A stretch of 13,027 bases of DNA from the NCBI GenBank assembly GCA_946481205.1, contig CAMLNB010000093.1:1-13027 (forward strand), given 5' to 3'. The position numbers and the translations under genes are program-made. This stretch comes from an uncultured Kangiella sp. (GTDB lineage: Bacteria; Pseudomonadota; Gammaproteobacteria; Enterobacterales; DSM-103792). The notes below the pieces were generated by a model. That model was not told where the DNA came from and made no database searches. It saw only the letters and a list, made by a program, of their open reading frames with translations. Positions 1-7,386 of this stretch are shown here, piece by piece. Positions within the stretch are counted from its first letter, which is position 1; each line of letters begins with the position of its first letter.

Positions 1-451
1 CGACTTCGGTCTGTACCGTGAACGGGTGCTGACTTTTCTGGACGCTGTCAGCGTAAGGGAAATAATTGACCAACTCTTCCACCCGAATGGCATCTACCGG
101 CGGCAAACTGCCGCCACGCAGGTAACGGCGCATATTGCTGTAGGCGCCGGTATCGACGTCAATACTGAATGTGGAAACTGGATCGCGGCTGACGACCTTG
201 ACCGGATTGTCTTCCAGATCCTGATAATTCTCGCGGTTCTCCGGCATCGGGGGTGGTGCGATTGCCGGCATGCCGATCGCTTGCTTGCGCGCAATTTCAT
301 GAGCAGCCGGACCTTGGGTTGGTGCTGCAACACGGGAACCTGTGACTTCGATCCGTTGCTGTGCCGACGAATCGGTCTCCACCATCTTGCCGCCGCAGGC
401 GCTAATTGCAGCGGCCAAGGCGGCTGCGGCCAGAGCTGTTTTCCACTTCAT
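1..451 (-). CDS. von Willebrand factor A domain lipoprotein, N-terminal part (3' end outside window)
   Basis: The first 150 residues of a protein that continues past the left edge. It starts with a lipoprotein signal peptide: K2, W3 and K4, an Ala/Leu stretch, then lipobox I-S-A-C with the lipidated Cys at 19. After a low-complexity linker containing IEVTGSR (residues 34-40) and a Pro-rich stretch, residues of about 80-150 match the conserved N-terminal region of the YfbK-like family of vWA proteins. The diagnostic pieces are STFSIDVDTGAYSN, a following LPP..DAIRVEELVNYF segment, and an HPF entry to the next strand. The MIDAS metal site and the vWA fold proper would lie beyond the edge. The ATG at 451 has AAGGA nine bases upstream. 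It follows the amidohydrolase by 81 bp on the same strand and could be co-transcribed. The family is membrane-anchored and binds partners or metal, but its precise role is unknown. The family call is confident; the function is not. Confidence 0.85.
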   Translation of the reverse strand, partial: MKWKTALAAAALAAAISACGGKMVETDSSAQQRIEVTGSRVAAPTQGPAAHEIARKQAIGMPAIAPPPMPENRENYQDLEDNPVKVVSRDPVSTFSIDVDTGAYSNMRRYLRGGSLPPVDAIRVEELVNYFPYADSVQKSQHPFTVQTEV

Positions 452-532
452 ATCCTGACATCCTTGCATTGGCGGATTCAAAAAAAGCGCAATGAGACAA
501 CGTGGCTTTGAAAGTGAAGGGGGGTCATGAGT

Positions 533-2203
533 TCACGGCGCTGCGGAGAAAATTTTTTCGCCGGCCACCCAAGTCGATAGCACCTTGGTCTCAGCAATGT
601 CCGCCTCCGGTACGGTGAAGAAGTCGCGGTCAACCAGAATGAAGTCGGCATACTGGCCCACGGCGAGTGAGCCAGTGATGGTCTCCATGTGGCCGGCGTA
701 GGCCGCATCGTGGGTGAACACGCGCAGCGCTTCATCGCGGCTCAGCTTTTCCGCCGGATACCAACCGCCCGGTGGTTGGCCGTTGCGATCCGATCGGGTG
801 ATGGCGGCGTGCAGTCCGTAAAACGGATTGGCGAGTTCGACCGGAAAATCCGAGCCACCGGCCAAGCGTGCGCCAGCATCGAGCAATTTACGCCAAGCAT
901 AAGCACCCTGAATGCGTTCGCTACCGACCCGGGCTTCCGCCATATTCATATCAGAGGTGGCGTGGGTCGGTTGAATGGAGGCAATCACCTGCTGCGACTT
1001 GAAGCGCGGGATATCAGTCAAGGTAACCACCTGCGCATGTTCGATGCGGTGCCGCAGCGCACGCGCTTTGCCATCGCGAGCGACCTGCGCCAGCGTATCG
1101 AGCACCACGCGATTACCGGCATCACCGATGGCGTGAATGTTCATCTGCCAACCGTTGCTGACACCCAGTTGCGTCAGTTCGAGCAATTGTGCCGGCGAAT
1201 ACAACATCAGGCCGCGGTGATGCGGGTGATCGCTGTAATCAGCCAGCATCGCGGCGCCGCGACTGCCAAGCGCACCATCTGCCCAGGCTTTGACCGATTG
1301 CAGGTAGAGTTTGTTGGCGAATTGCGGTTTCGGCGGCGCGCTCTGCATCAGTTTGCGCGCCTCGGCACTGTCCGCCAGCATTGCGTAGACACGAATGGGC
1401 AGTGCTGCTTGCTGCCCCAGCTGTTGATAAAGCTGATAGTCGTGCGGTGAAATTCCGGCATCGTGTACACCAGTCATGCCCAGTGACGCGAGCTCATTCA
1501 GCGCCTCGCGATACTGCGCCAGCCGTTCATTGTCGCTGACCGCCGGCACGTGTTGATGCAGCAGGTTCATCGCGTTGTCGATGAAAATGCCGGTCGTGTT
1601 GCCGCTGCTGTCGCGAATAATTTGGCCGCCGTCCGGGTCGCGCGTTGTCGCGCTGATGCCGGCGCGTCTCATCGCGGCGCTGTTCGCCCAGCTGGCATGA
1701 CCGTCGATGCGCTCGAGCAGCACCGGCCGATCAGCAATGATGGCATCCAGATCGGCTGCGGTCGGAAATTGTTTGCCTTGCCACAGCACCTGGTTCCAGC
1801 CGCGACCGAGCAGCCACGGTTGATCCGGGTGCGCGGCGGCAAACGTTTTGATACGTTGCAGCGCTTCTGCAAGCGAGGCACTGCCGCGCAGATCGATCTG
1901 ACGTTTTTCCTGGCCGAGGCCTTGAACATGGCCATGTGCGTCAATCAGGCCCGGCAACAAGGTGCGGCCGCCACCGTCGAACTTGGCCACGTTTTGTTTG
2001 GCGGCGCGGTTGTGTGCACCGGCGTCGTAATCGCGAACTTTGCCGTTCTCGATCAACAACGCACGGAAGCTGTGACGTCCTTGATCGTCGACGCGGTAAC
2101 CACGGACGTTGTCGATCAGCAAGGCGGTGTTGGCGTGGCTGGTGGGAGCGTTGGCGCTGAGGCCGAGGGTTAGCAATAGCGTGGTGAACAGAGCAGCGCG
2201 CAT
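533..2203 (-). CDS. Exported amidohydrolase, YtcJ-like (amidohydrolase family 3)
   Basis: A 556-residue metal-dependent hydrolase of the YtcJ / N-substituted formamide deformylase group. Residues 1-24 form a Sec signal peptide with likely cleavage after SHA, so it acts in the periplasm or outside. Visible motifs in order are: PGLIDAHGH with metal ligands H90 and H92; GRGWNQ (133-138); VKAWADGALGSRG with K305 in the place where this family often has a catalytic lysine; HAIGD at 357-361; RIEHAQ at 386-391; GGSDFPVE with D452; and the C-terminal TGSLAVGQYADFILVD strand that closes the composite beta domain. I chose the ATG at 2203 because the signal peptide starts there; the longer reading frame begins at a TTG (2245) and adds 14 residues with no signal character. 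No strong Shine-Dalgarno is visible. Substrate cannot be told from sequence; candidates are amides, formamides or cyclic ureides. Upstream by 131 bp is an unknown membrane protein gene. Confidence 0.93.
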   Translation of the reverse strand: MRAALFTTLLLTLGLSANAPTSHANTALLIDNVRGYRVDDQGRHSFRALLIENGKVRDYDAGAHNRAAKQNVAKFDGGGRTLLPGLIDAHGHVQGLGQEKRQIDLRGSASLAEALQRIKTFAAAHPDQPWLLGRGWNQVLWQGKQFPTAADLDAIIADRPVLLERIDGHASWANSAAMRRAGISATTRDPDGGQIIRDSSGNTTGIFIDNAMNLLHQHVPAVSDNERLAQYREALNELASLGMTGVHDAGISPHDYQLYQQLGQQAALPIRVYAMLADSAEARKLMQSAPPKPQFANKLYLQSVKAWADGALGSRGAAMLADYSDHPHHRGLMLYSPAQLLELTQLGVSNGWQMNIHAIGDAGNRVVLDTLAQVARDGKARALRHRIEHAQVVTLTDIPRFKSQQVIASIQPTHATSDMNMAEARVGSERIQGAYAWRKLLDAGARLAGGSDFPVELANPFYGLHAAITRSDRNGQPPGGWYPAEKLSRDEALRVFTHDAAYAGHMETITGSLAVGQYADFILVDRDFFTVPEADIAETKVLSTWVAGEKIFSAAP

Positions 2204-2334
2204 GGTCAGTGGCTGGCGATTTGGCAGGCCTCGACTGTACCGCAAGCGTCAGCGGCTTTCACGATCTGGCGGTTACGCGGGCAATCGTTTTTCTTTGCTG
2301 TGCTGCATCAATTGCTCGCTGTCGTTGCCGCGGT

Positions 2335-3441
2335 TCATGGTAGCGGCCACTGCCATTGCAATTGCAGCCCCTGATTCGGCAGCGTCTGCAATTGCAGGGC
2401 AATACCGGCAAAGCTGTTGTCTTGGCGATGCTGCACGGCCAGCAAAAGCCCCGGTTCCGGAATCCAGCTTTGTTGTTGCAGCCAGGCTTCGGCTTGCGGA
2501 CTGCTGGCGACCGCCTGTACACCGGTCAGCGTCACCGGTTGCAGGCGCAAATCATCTGGCAGCGGCAACGGAAAACCGCTGAGTCGTTGTTTGCCGGGAC
2601 GCGCCAGCGCGGCGTGGAGTTTGCCGTCTTGTTGCCAGAGTCGAGCGGCAAAGCCGTTGCCGGCTGGTTGATTGGCGCAGCCATCGGCACGCGGCAATTC
2701 GGTCAGATCGGCTTCGCGCCAGAACCAGGTATCGCTCGATGCGGCCGTTGCGCGCGGTGCCGCTGCTTGTTGCAACACCGCCGCCAAGGGATCGGGCACG
2801 CGCAGCCAGACCAACTGCCAGCGCAGTGTTTTGTGCTCGTGCTGAAATTGCAGCAGGGCGCTGCTGGGCAGTTGCTGCAGTAGCGCTGGCAGCGCTTCGC
2901 AGCTTTCGCTTGGCCACGCCAAGCGCTGCTGCAGCCAGCGACGTTGGACGATGCCGGTACCCGGTGGCGGCAGGTTGACGCGATCAACCGCCGTCGTGGC
3001 CATATCACCGGGCAACCAGAACAGCAGTTGCGCATCCGTCAGCGCTTCAACATGCCAGCGACCGTTTTGCTCCGGTGTAGCTGGTGGCGCTGCAATGCGC
3101 TGGTCTGCGGCAAATTGCCAGACGCGAACACCTGCCTGGGCGGCGATAGCTTGCGGCAAGGGCAAATGGGCTGGTAACACCGGTGTTGCCGGATCCAGTT
3201 GTGGCAACTGCTGCACCACCGCTTGAGCAAGCGTTTGATCGGCGCCCAGTGCCAACCACCAGTCGCTATCCGCCGGGCGATAGAACACGGCAGTGGTCAC
3301 CGGTGCAGGTTCTGTCTGTGACCGTGGCGCCGGCCGTGGTGATTGGCTGCGCTGCCAAATCAACCAGGCGGCGACAGCAATCAGTAGCATTCCGAACCCA
3401 ATCAGCAGCAAAGGCAACCGCTGCGAACGACGTGACGACAT
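2335..3441 (-). CDS. Unknown membrane-anchored protein, single N-terminal transmembrane helix
   Basis: A 368-residue protein I do not recognise. A basic N-terminus (SSRRSQR) precedes one hydrophobic helix at about residues 9-29, predicting an N-in anchor with the rest in the periplasm. A Pro-rich linker follows at residues 30-50. The remaining 300 or so residues are unusually rich in Gln, Leu, Trp and Ala, with many WQL/LQW-type alternating strands, including the C-terminus LQLQWQWPLP. This suggests a beta-rich exported domain. Two Cys (in ESCEAL and GCANQP) could form a disulfide. No catalytic motif is visible. The ATG at 3441 is preceded by GAGGGA, which lies inside the perfect palindrome at 3451-3472, so initiation may be controlled. 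It lies 119 bp after the His-rich protein gene and 131 bp before the amidohydrolase gene, all on one strand. The coding call is strong; the function is unknown. Confidence 0.82.
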   Translation of the reverse strand: MSSRRSQRLPLLLIGFGMLLIAVAAWLIWQRSQSPRPAPRSQTEPAPVTTAVFYRPADSDWWLALGADQTLAQAVVQQLPQLDPATPVLPAHLPLPQAIAAQAGVRVWQFAADQRIAAPPATPEQNGRWHVEALTDAQLLFWLPGDMATTAVDRVNLPPPGTGIVQRRWLQQRLAWPSESCEALPALLQQLPSSALLQFQHEHKTLRWQLVWLRVPDPLAAVLQQAAAPRATAASSDTWFWREADLTELPRADGCANQPAGNGFAARLWQQDGKLHAALARPGKQRLSGFPLPLPDDLRLQPVTLTGVQAVASSPQAEAWLQQQSWIPEPGLLLAVQHRQDNSFAGIALQLQTLPNQGLQLQWQWPLP

Positions 3442-3450
3442 CCTGAACTT

Positions 3451-3472
3451 TCCCTCTGCGCGCGCAGAGGGA
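3451..3472. promoter_or_regulatory. Perfect 22-bp palindrome covering the ribosome site of the membrane protein gene
   Basis: The half-site TCCCTCTGCGC (3451-3461) is followed directly by its exact reverse complement (3462-3472). In minus-strand RNA this folds as a 9-bp stem with a GCGC loop. The purine-rich GAGGGA that would serve as Shine-Dalgarno for the ATG at 3441 is the 3' arm, ending nine bases before the start. There is no U-run after it (AAAG follows), so it is not an intrinsic terminator. It is either a dyad for a DNA-binding regulator or an RNA element that masks the ribosome site. The symmetry is certain; the role is inferred. Confidence 0.6.
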
Positions 3473-3560
3473 TCGTGCCGCAGCGCGCCGGTGCCGTCCA
3501 GCGATGTCGTGGTTACAGTCGAATATCGTCAGTGGCTGAGGTAGTCAATGCCTGCGGCAG

Positions 3561-4259
3561 TCAGTCTAGCGTGTCAGCGTAGTCGATGGTGGCGTACCCG
3601 CTGCGGCTTTGTCGCGGGTCTTGGCAGCCGGTCGCTGGCGTTACCGTCATCTGGTAATCACCGGTTGGCCAGCGTTGCTGCATGGTACGCACAATCTGAT
3701 CGCGACCAGACCAACGGACTTCGCGATCGTCCTGTTTCAGCTGCTGATCCTGTTTGCCCAATTTGGCCAGCAGTGCCGGGTCGGCCAAGGCATGCAGGGC
3801 GGCGAAGTTGCCATCAAAACCGAAGTCGGCAAATTCGCCCGGCTGCAGTTGGATTTCCCGGCGGCCATTGTCGTCGAACAGCGAGTAAATCAGCTGACCG
3901 TTCGGCAGTTGTTCATAGCGTCGGACCAGACCATCAGGGTGATGGTGGTTGTGCTGATGCGGCTGTTTGTGCTCGCCGGCGATCCGCGCCCCATGGTGAT
4001 CGGGCTTTGGCCGCGCGGCTGTTGGCAGCACGCGTTCAAACGCGATGACCCGATCTGTGCGATACAGGCGTTCGTGGTAGCGCTCGGTGACTTCAACGCC
4101 ATCCGGACGCAGCTGCCGCTGGCTGATTTGGATGTCGGCACAGAACACCGAGCGGTTCGGTGCATCGGCCGGGGCATTCCCCGGCGCAGCCGCGCTGACC
4201 CATGTGGGTGTCAGCAGCAGCCCGGCAAGTAAGAGAAAGTTGATTGAGGAGGCTGACAT
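3561..4259 (-). CDS. Small secreted protein with a histidine-rich loop, function unknown
   Basis: A 232-residue protein that I do not recognise. Residues 1-23 are a Sec signal peptide (hydrophobic INFLLLAGLLL, cleavage near VSA/AAP), so it is periplasmic or released. The mature part has two Cys (C40, C212), which could form a disulfide linking the ends. Residues 88-107 hold eight histidines (H88, H89, H97, H101, H103, H105-H107), a density typical of metal-binding loops in zinc or nickel handling proteins. The following stretch, with PNGQLIYSLFDDNGRREIQL, looks like beta strands. No catalytic motif is seen. The start at 4259 has no clear Shine-Dalgarno and lies 16 bases after the terminator-like hairpin of the phosphatase gene, so there is no room for a separate promoter between them. 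Since alkaline phosphatases need zinc, metal delivery or sensing is a possible but untested role. It could equally be an unrelated envelope protein. Confidence 0.8.
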   Translation of the reverse strand: MSASSINFLLLAGLLLTPTWVSAAAPGNAPADAPNRSVFCADIQISQRQLRPDGVEVTERYHERLYRTDRVIAFERVLPTAARPKPDHHGARIAGEHKQPHQHNHHHPDGLVRRYEQLPNGQLIYSLFDDNGRREIQLQPGEFADFGFDGNFAALHALADPALLAKLGKQDQQLKQDDREVRWSGRDQIVRTMQQRWPTGDYQMTVTPATGCQDPRQSRSGYATIDYADTLD

Positions 4260-4275
4260 ACGGAATATCCAGGAA

Positions 4276-4312
4276 AACGGCGTTCGCCATCATCTGGATG
4301 GCGAACGCCGTT
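4276..4312 (-). terminator. Strong hairpin after the alkaline phosphatase gene, probable intrinsic terminator
   Basis: AACGGCGTTCGCCAT (4276-4290) and ATGGCGAACGCCGTT (4298-4312) are exact reverse complements around a 7-base spacer, giving a perfect 15-bp stem. Read on the minus strand, the stem ends in TTTT and then CCT, a short U-run. It starts 17 bases after the stop codon of the soluble alkaline phosphatase and ends 16 bases before the ATG of the His-rich protein gene. Termination after the phosphatase pair is the simplest reading, and the short U-run may allow read-through to the next gene. Confidence 0.75.
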
Positions 4313-4329
4313 GTTAACGCGGAAGCGGA

Positions 4330-5709
4330 TTACAGCCCAAATGCCGTTTTGACCAACTCAAACACCTTGGTGTTGTCGAGCGTGCCTTTGAACGACTTGG
4401 CGCCGGCGCCGTCGGCGAACAACATGACATCGCCGCCGCCATGGGTTTCGCTGCCCATCCGAATAGCCGTTTCTTGCAGATACGCCGGGTTCAATGCTTG
4501 CTCGCTGGTCACTCCGGCGCGCATCGCCGGGCGATTCGGACCGTTGCCGAACACCAGTGTGGTGTAGGTCAGGCCGTCGGCATCCAGCATCGGCTCGTTG
4601 TTTTTGTAATCGCGCACGATATCGAGCACCGAGTTGCCTTTCTTGCCGTAACCATTGAACACCATGGTGTGATCGTGGTCGGCGGTCACGACGATCAGCG
4701 TGTTGTTCAGATCAACTTTCTCCAGCGCGACCTTGATTGCCTCATCAAATGCGATGGCGTCTTCCAGTGCGCGCTTGGCGTTGGTGCCGTGCAATGCATG
4801 ATCGATACGACCACCTTCCACCATGAGGAAGTAGCCATCGCTGTCCGTCTTCAGCACATCAATCGCTTTGGCGGTCATTTCAGCCAGCGAGGGTTGCGTG
4901 CTGTTTGGGTTGTTGACGCGGTCGAACTCGTAATCCAGATGGCTGCGGCTGCTGAACACACCAAACAGCTTGCTGACGCTGGCCGGATTGACTGCAGCCA
5001 GCTCGGTTTTGGTCAATGCCGCCGTGTAGCCTTGCGCCGTCAACTCGCTGATCAGGTTGCGGCCGTCGGCGCGACCCCGGTTATTGGTCGTGGCGTTGTA
5101 CGGTGTCCACTCGTTGGCACCGCCACCGAGCATCACGTCGAGGCCATCGGCCATCGCCGTGTTGTAACCTTCGCCACCCGGTACCGCTTGGCGCGCGATA
5201 TCGTAATAGGCATCGCGGTGGCAGATATGCGAGTACACAGCTGCTGGTGTGGCGTGGGTCAGCGTTGTCGTGGTGACAACGCCGACACGTTTGCCTTTGG
5301 CTTTGGCCAGTTCGCCGAGCGTGGCGACCGGGGCGCCGTTACCGGCATCGCAACCGCTCAAGCCTGAGTTGTTGTTGGCATCACGCAATGGCGATTGCGC
5401 TTGGGTATCAGCAGTCATGCTGATCACTTCATTGTTCATTTTGACGCCGGTCATATAGGCCGCCATTGACGGTGCACTGTCGGTCGTTTGGGCATCGTTC
5501 GAATAGGTTCTGATCTTGGCGGTGCGCGCCAATTTGTCCATGGTCAGCTGGCCCGCTTCGCCGACTTTGAGAATGCGGGTGGACGTGACCACAGCGGGGC
5601 CCATGCCATCACCGAGGAAGAAAATAACGTTCTTGGCTTCGCCAGCGGCATGTGCGCTGCCGGCAGCCGTGATGGCCAATGCCAGAGCAGACAGGAATCG
5701 GGTTTTCAT
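4330..5709 (-). CDS. Alkaline phosphatase, periplasmic (PhoA superfamily)
   Basis: A 459-residue phosphomonoesterase that frees phosphate from organic esters using two zinc ions and one magnesium. Residues 1-21 form a Sec signal peptide with AHA/A cleavage. All core residues are visible: D34 in FLGDGMG (zinc), nucleophile S78 in TDSAPSMAAYMTG, the HATPA block with H152 and T154, phosphate-binding R165 in CHRD, E298, D303 and H307 in EGGRIDHALHG, D344 and H345 in TADHDHT, and H423 in SETHGGGD. H152 and H304 stand where E. coli PhoA has D153 and K328; this His/His pair is the eukaryotic-like arrangement. C120 and C163 are conserved with the paralogue and may form a disulfide. The ATG at 5709 has AAGGA nine bases upstream. 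The paralogous gene lies 104 bp upstream on the same strand, probably in one transcript, and a terminator follows. Confidence 0.96.
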   Translation of the reverse strand: MKTRFLSALALAITAAGSAHAAGEAKNVIFFLGDGMGPAVVTSTRILKVGEAGQLTMDKLARTAKIRTYSNDAQTTDSAPSMAAYMTGVKMNNEVISMTADTQAQSPLRDANNNSGLSGCDAGNGAPVATLGELAKAKGKRVGVVTTTTLTHATPAAVYSHICHRDAYYDIARQAVPGGEGYNTAMADGLDVMLGGGANEWTPYNATTNNRGRADGRNLISELTAQGYTAALTKTELAAVNPASVSKLFGVFSSRSHLDYEFDRVNNPNSTQPSLAEMTAKAIDVLKTDSDGYFLMVEGGRIDHALHGTNAKRALEDAIAFDEAIKVALEKVDLNNTLIVVTADHDHTMVFNGYGKKGNSVLDIVRDYKNNEPMLDADGLTYTTLVFGNGPNRPAMRAGVTSEQALNPAYLQETAIRMGSETHGGGDVMLFADGAGAKSFKGTLDNTKVFELVKTAFGL

Positions 5710-5813
5710 CGCGATAGTCCTTCAATAGTCAATGTGGTTGGCCGGGTGGCCTCGACGCGGTGCGACAACACGCTGTGTTGCACCGCGCCCATTTGTTGGG
5801 TTGCCCGAATCAA

Positions 5814-7229
5814 TTACAGCTTGGCCGACTGGCGTATCAGCTCGAACACCTTGGTGTTGTCAATCACGCCGTGAAATTCTTCGGAGCCACGGCCCATTGC
5901 ACCGAGCCAGACATCGGTGCCGCCGTGGGTTTCGCTGCCGACCGGCATGCGGATGGCGGCTTCCTGGTGGTAGTTGTTGGCGCTGGTCGCAGCGTCATCC
6001 AGCGGGCTGAACGTGTTGCGTGCACCTTGCGGGCGGTTTTCACCGTTGCCGAACGCCAGAATCGGGAACGGCACGCCATCGGCGTCGGTGGCAACTGAAC
6101 CATCGGTGTAGTTGCGCATCACGCCCAGCACACCGGCGTTGTCAGCGGTGGTTTTGCCGGTGCGTGCGGCATAGCCGAGCATGGTCATGGTGTGATCGTG
6201 ATCGGCGGTGACGACGATCAGGGTATTCTTCAGCTCCGGATCTTTCTTGCGCACTTCGTCGATCGCGGCCTTGATGGCATTGTCGAACGCGACGGTGTCT
6301 TGCAGCGCGCGTTTGGCATTGGTTTCGTGCAGCGCGTGATCGATTCGGCCGGCTTCGACCATCAGGAAGTAGCCTTTGCGCTGTTGCTGCAACACTTTCA
6401 GCGCTTTGACCGTCATCTCCGCCAGCGACGGTTCATTGGCGGGATTGCGATCAAGGTCGTAGCTCATGTGGCTCTTGGTGAAAAAGCCGAACACTTTTTG
6501 CGAATTGGCGCCGTTCAAGGCATCGAACGCTGCGCGTTTGCTGGCGTCGGTGTAACCCTGCGCTTTCAGTGTCGCGGTCAAGTCTTGACCGTCAGTACGG
6601 TTGCCGCCTGCACTGGTCGGCAAGAAGTGACGCGAGCCGCCGCCGAACAGCACTTCGATACCATTACCGAGTTTTTTGTTGTACGCCTTGCTGCCCGGCA
6701 CCACTTGCGCCGCGATGTCGTTTTCCAAGTCACGGTGGCAGATATGGGCGTATGTAGCGGCAGGGGTTGCATGAGTAATGCGAGCGGTGCTGACCACGCC
6801 GGTGAACTTGCCTTTTTGCTCGGCCAACTCCAGCAGGGTTTCAGCTGCCCGGCCATTGCTGGCTGGGCACAGATTGCTGCCGCCGGGGCCCGGCGATATG
6901 GCTTCGGTTTCCGGTGTCATGCTGATGACTTCGTTGTTCATTTTGATGCCGGTCATGTAGGCCGCCATCGACGGTGCGCTGTCAGTGACTTGCGCATCGT
7001 TGGAGAAGGTTTTGACGAAGGCCGTTTCCGGCAGCGTATCCATGGTCAGGTTGCCGTCTTCGCCGACAGCGTATACCCGTGCAGCGGTCATCGGTGCGAT
7101 ACCCATGCCATCGCCGACGAACAGGATGACGCTTGGTTCGCGATCTTTTTTCTCTATTTGGCAAGCAGTCAACCCAGTCAGCGCCAGTGCGGCGGCCACG
7201 GGGACAACAATCCATGCACCAATTTTCAT
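5814..7229 (-). CDS. Alkaline phosphatase, lipoprotein form (PhoA superfamily)
   Basis: A 471-residue paralogue of the next gene. Its signal peptide ends in lipobox L-T-A-C with Cys at 23, so it should be lipid-anchored. The mature N-terminus Q-I-E-K has no Asp at +2, which favours outer-membrane sorting. The catalytic set is complete: D40 in FVGDGMG, nucleophile S84 in TDSAPSMAAYMTG, H153 and T155 in HATPA, R166 in CHRD, E292, D297, H298 and H301 in EAGRIDHALHE, D343 and H344 in TADHDHT, and H435 in SETHGG. It carries the same His/His variant as its neighbour. The ATG at 7229 has a good AGGAG nine bases upstream. It is the first gene of the phosphatase pair, preceded by Pho-box-like repeats. 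Together the pair gives one anchored and one soluble enzyme, as expected from a local duplication followed by a change in targeting. Confidence 0.96.
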   Translation of the reverse strand: MKIGAWIVVPVAAALALTGLTACQIEKKDREPSVILFVGDGMGIAPMTAARVYAVGEDGNLTMDTLPETAFVKTFSNDAQVTDSAPSMAAYMTGIKMNNEVISMTPETEAISPGPGGSNLCPASNGRAAETLLELAEQKGKFTGVVSTARITHATPAATYAHICHRDLENDIAAQVVPGSKAYNKKLGNGIEVLFGGGSRHFLPTSAGGNRTDGQDLTATLKAQGYTDASKRAAFDALNGANSQKVFGFFTKSHMSYDLDRNPANEPSLAEMTVKALKVLQQQRKGYFLMVEAGRIDHALHETNAKRALQDTVAFDNAIKAAIDEVRKKDPELKNTLIVVTADHDHTMTMLGYAARTGKTTADNAGVLGVMRNYTDGSVATDADGVPFPILAFGNGENRPQGARNTFSPLDDAATSANNYHQEAAIRMPVGSETHGGTDVWLGAMGRGSEEFHGVIDNTKVFELIRQSAKL

Positions 7230-7316
7230 GCTTTCAAACTCCTGCGGATGGACGACCTGTTGGTGTTACGACACAGGTAAAGGCGGATTTCGGTCGCGGC
7301 AGAGTAGAGTGACAAG

Positions 7317-7345
7317 ATGAACAAACGGTGACGAGCAGATGACGA
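7317..7345 (-). promoter_or_regulatory. Candidate Pho box upstream of the alkaline phosphatase pair
   Basis: Read on the minus strand, three 7-mers TCGTCAT, TCGTCAC and TGTTCAT follow each other with 4-base spacers (CTGC, CGTT), an exact 11-bp period. PhoB sites are direct repeats of CTGTCAT/C with 4-bp spacers; the GTCA core is kept in the first two units and TCA in the third. Ten bases further on is TACTCT (7306-7301), a weak -10 element at the distance seen in PhoB-activated promoters, which typically lack a -35 box. The site lies 88 bases before the phosphatase ATG. The repeats are seen in the sequence; PhoB binding is inferred. Confidence 0.45.
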
Positions 7346-7386
7346 ATGCTGTCGCAATGCAGTTGCGGAGTGAGTGGACGAAAAGC

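Noticed and set aside
479..485. T-run upstream of the vWA lipoprotein gene as a terminator
   Set aside because: Seven T residues on the minus strand, but no stable stem precedes them.
689..1450. Plus-strand open frames opposite the amidohydrolase
   Set aside because: High-GC antisense shadows; the minus frame carries all amidohydrolase motifs.
2204..2245. TTG at 2245 as the start of the amidohydrolase
   Set aside because: The added 14 residues have no signal-peptide character, while the ATG at 2203 begins a typical signal peptide directly.
5766..5780. CAACAC-GCT-GTGTTG inverted repeat between the two phosphatase genes as a terminator
   Set aside because: Only a 6-bp stem and no U-run on the minus strand; the two genes are more likely co-transcribed.
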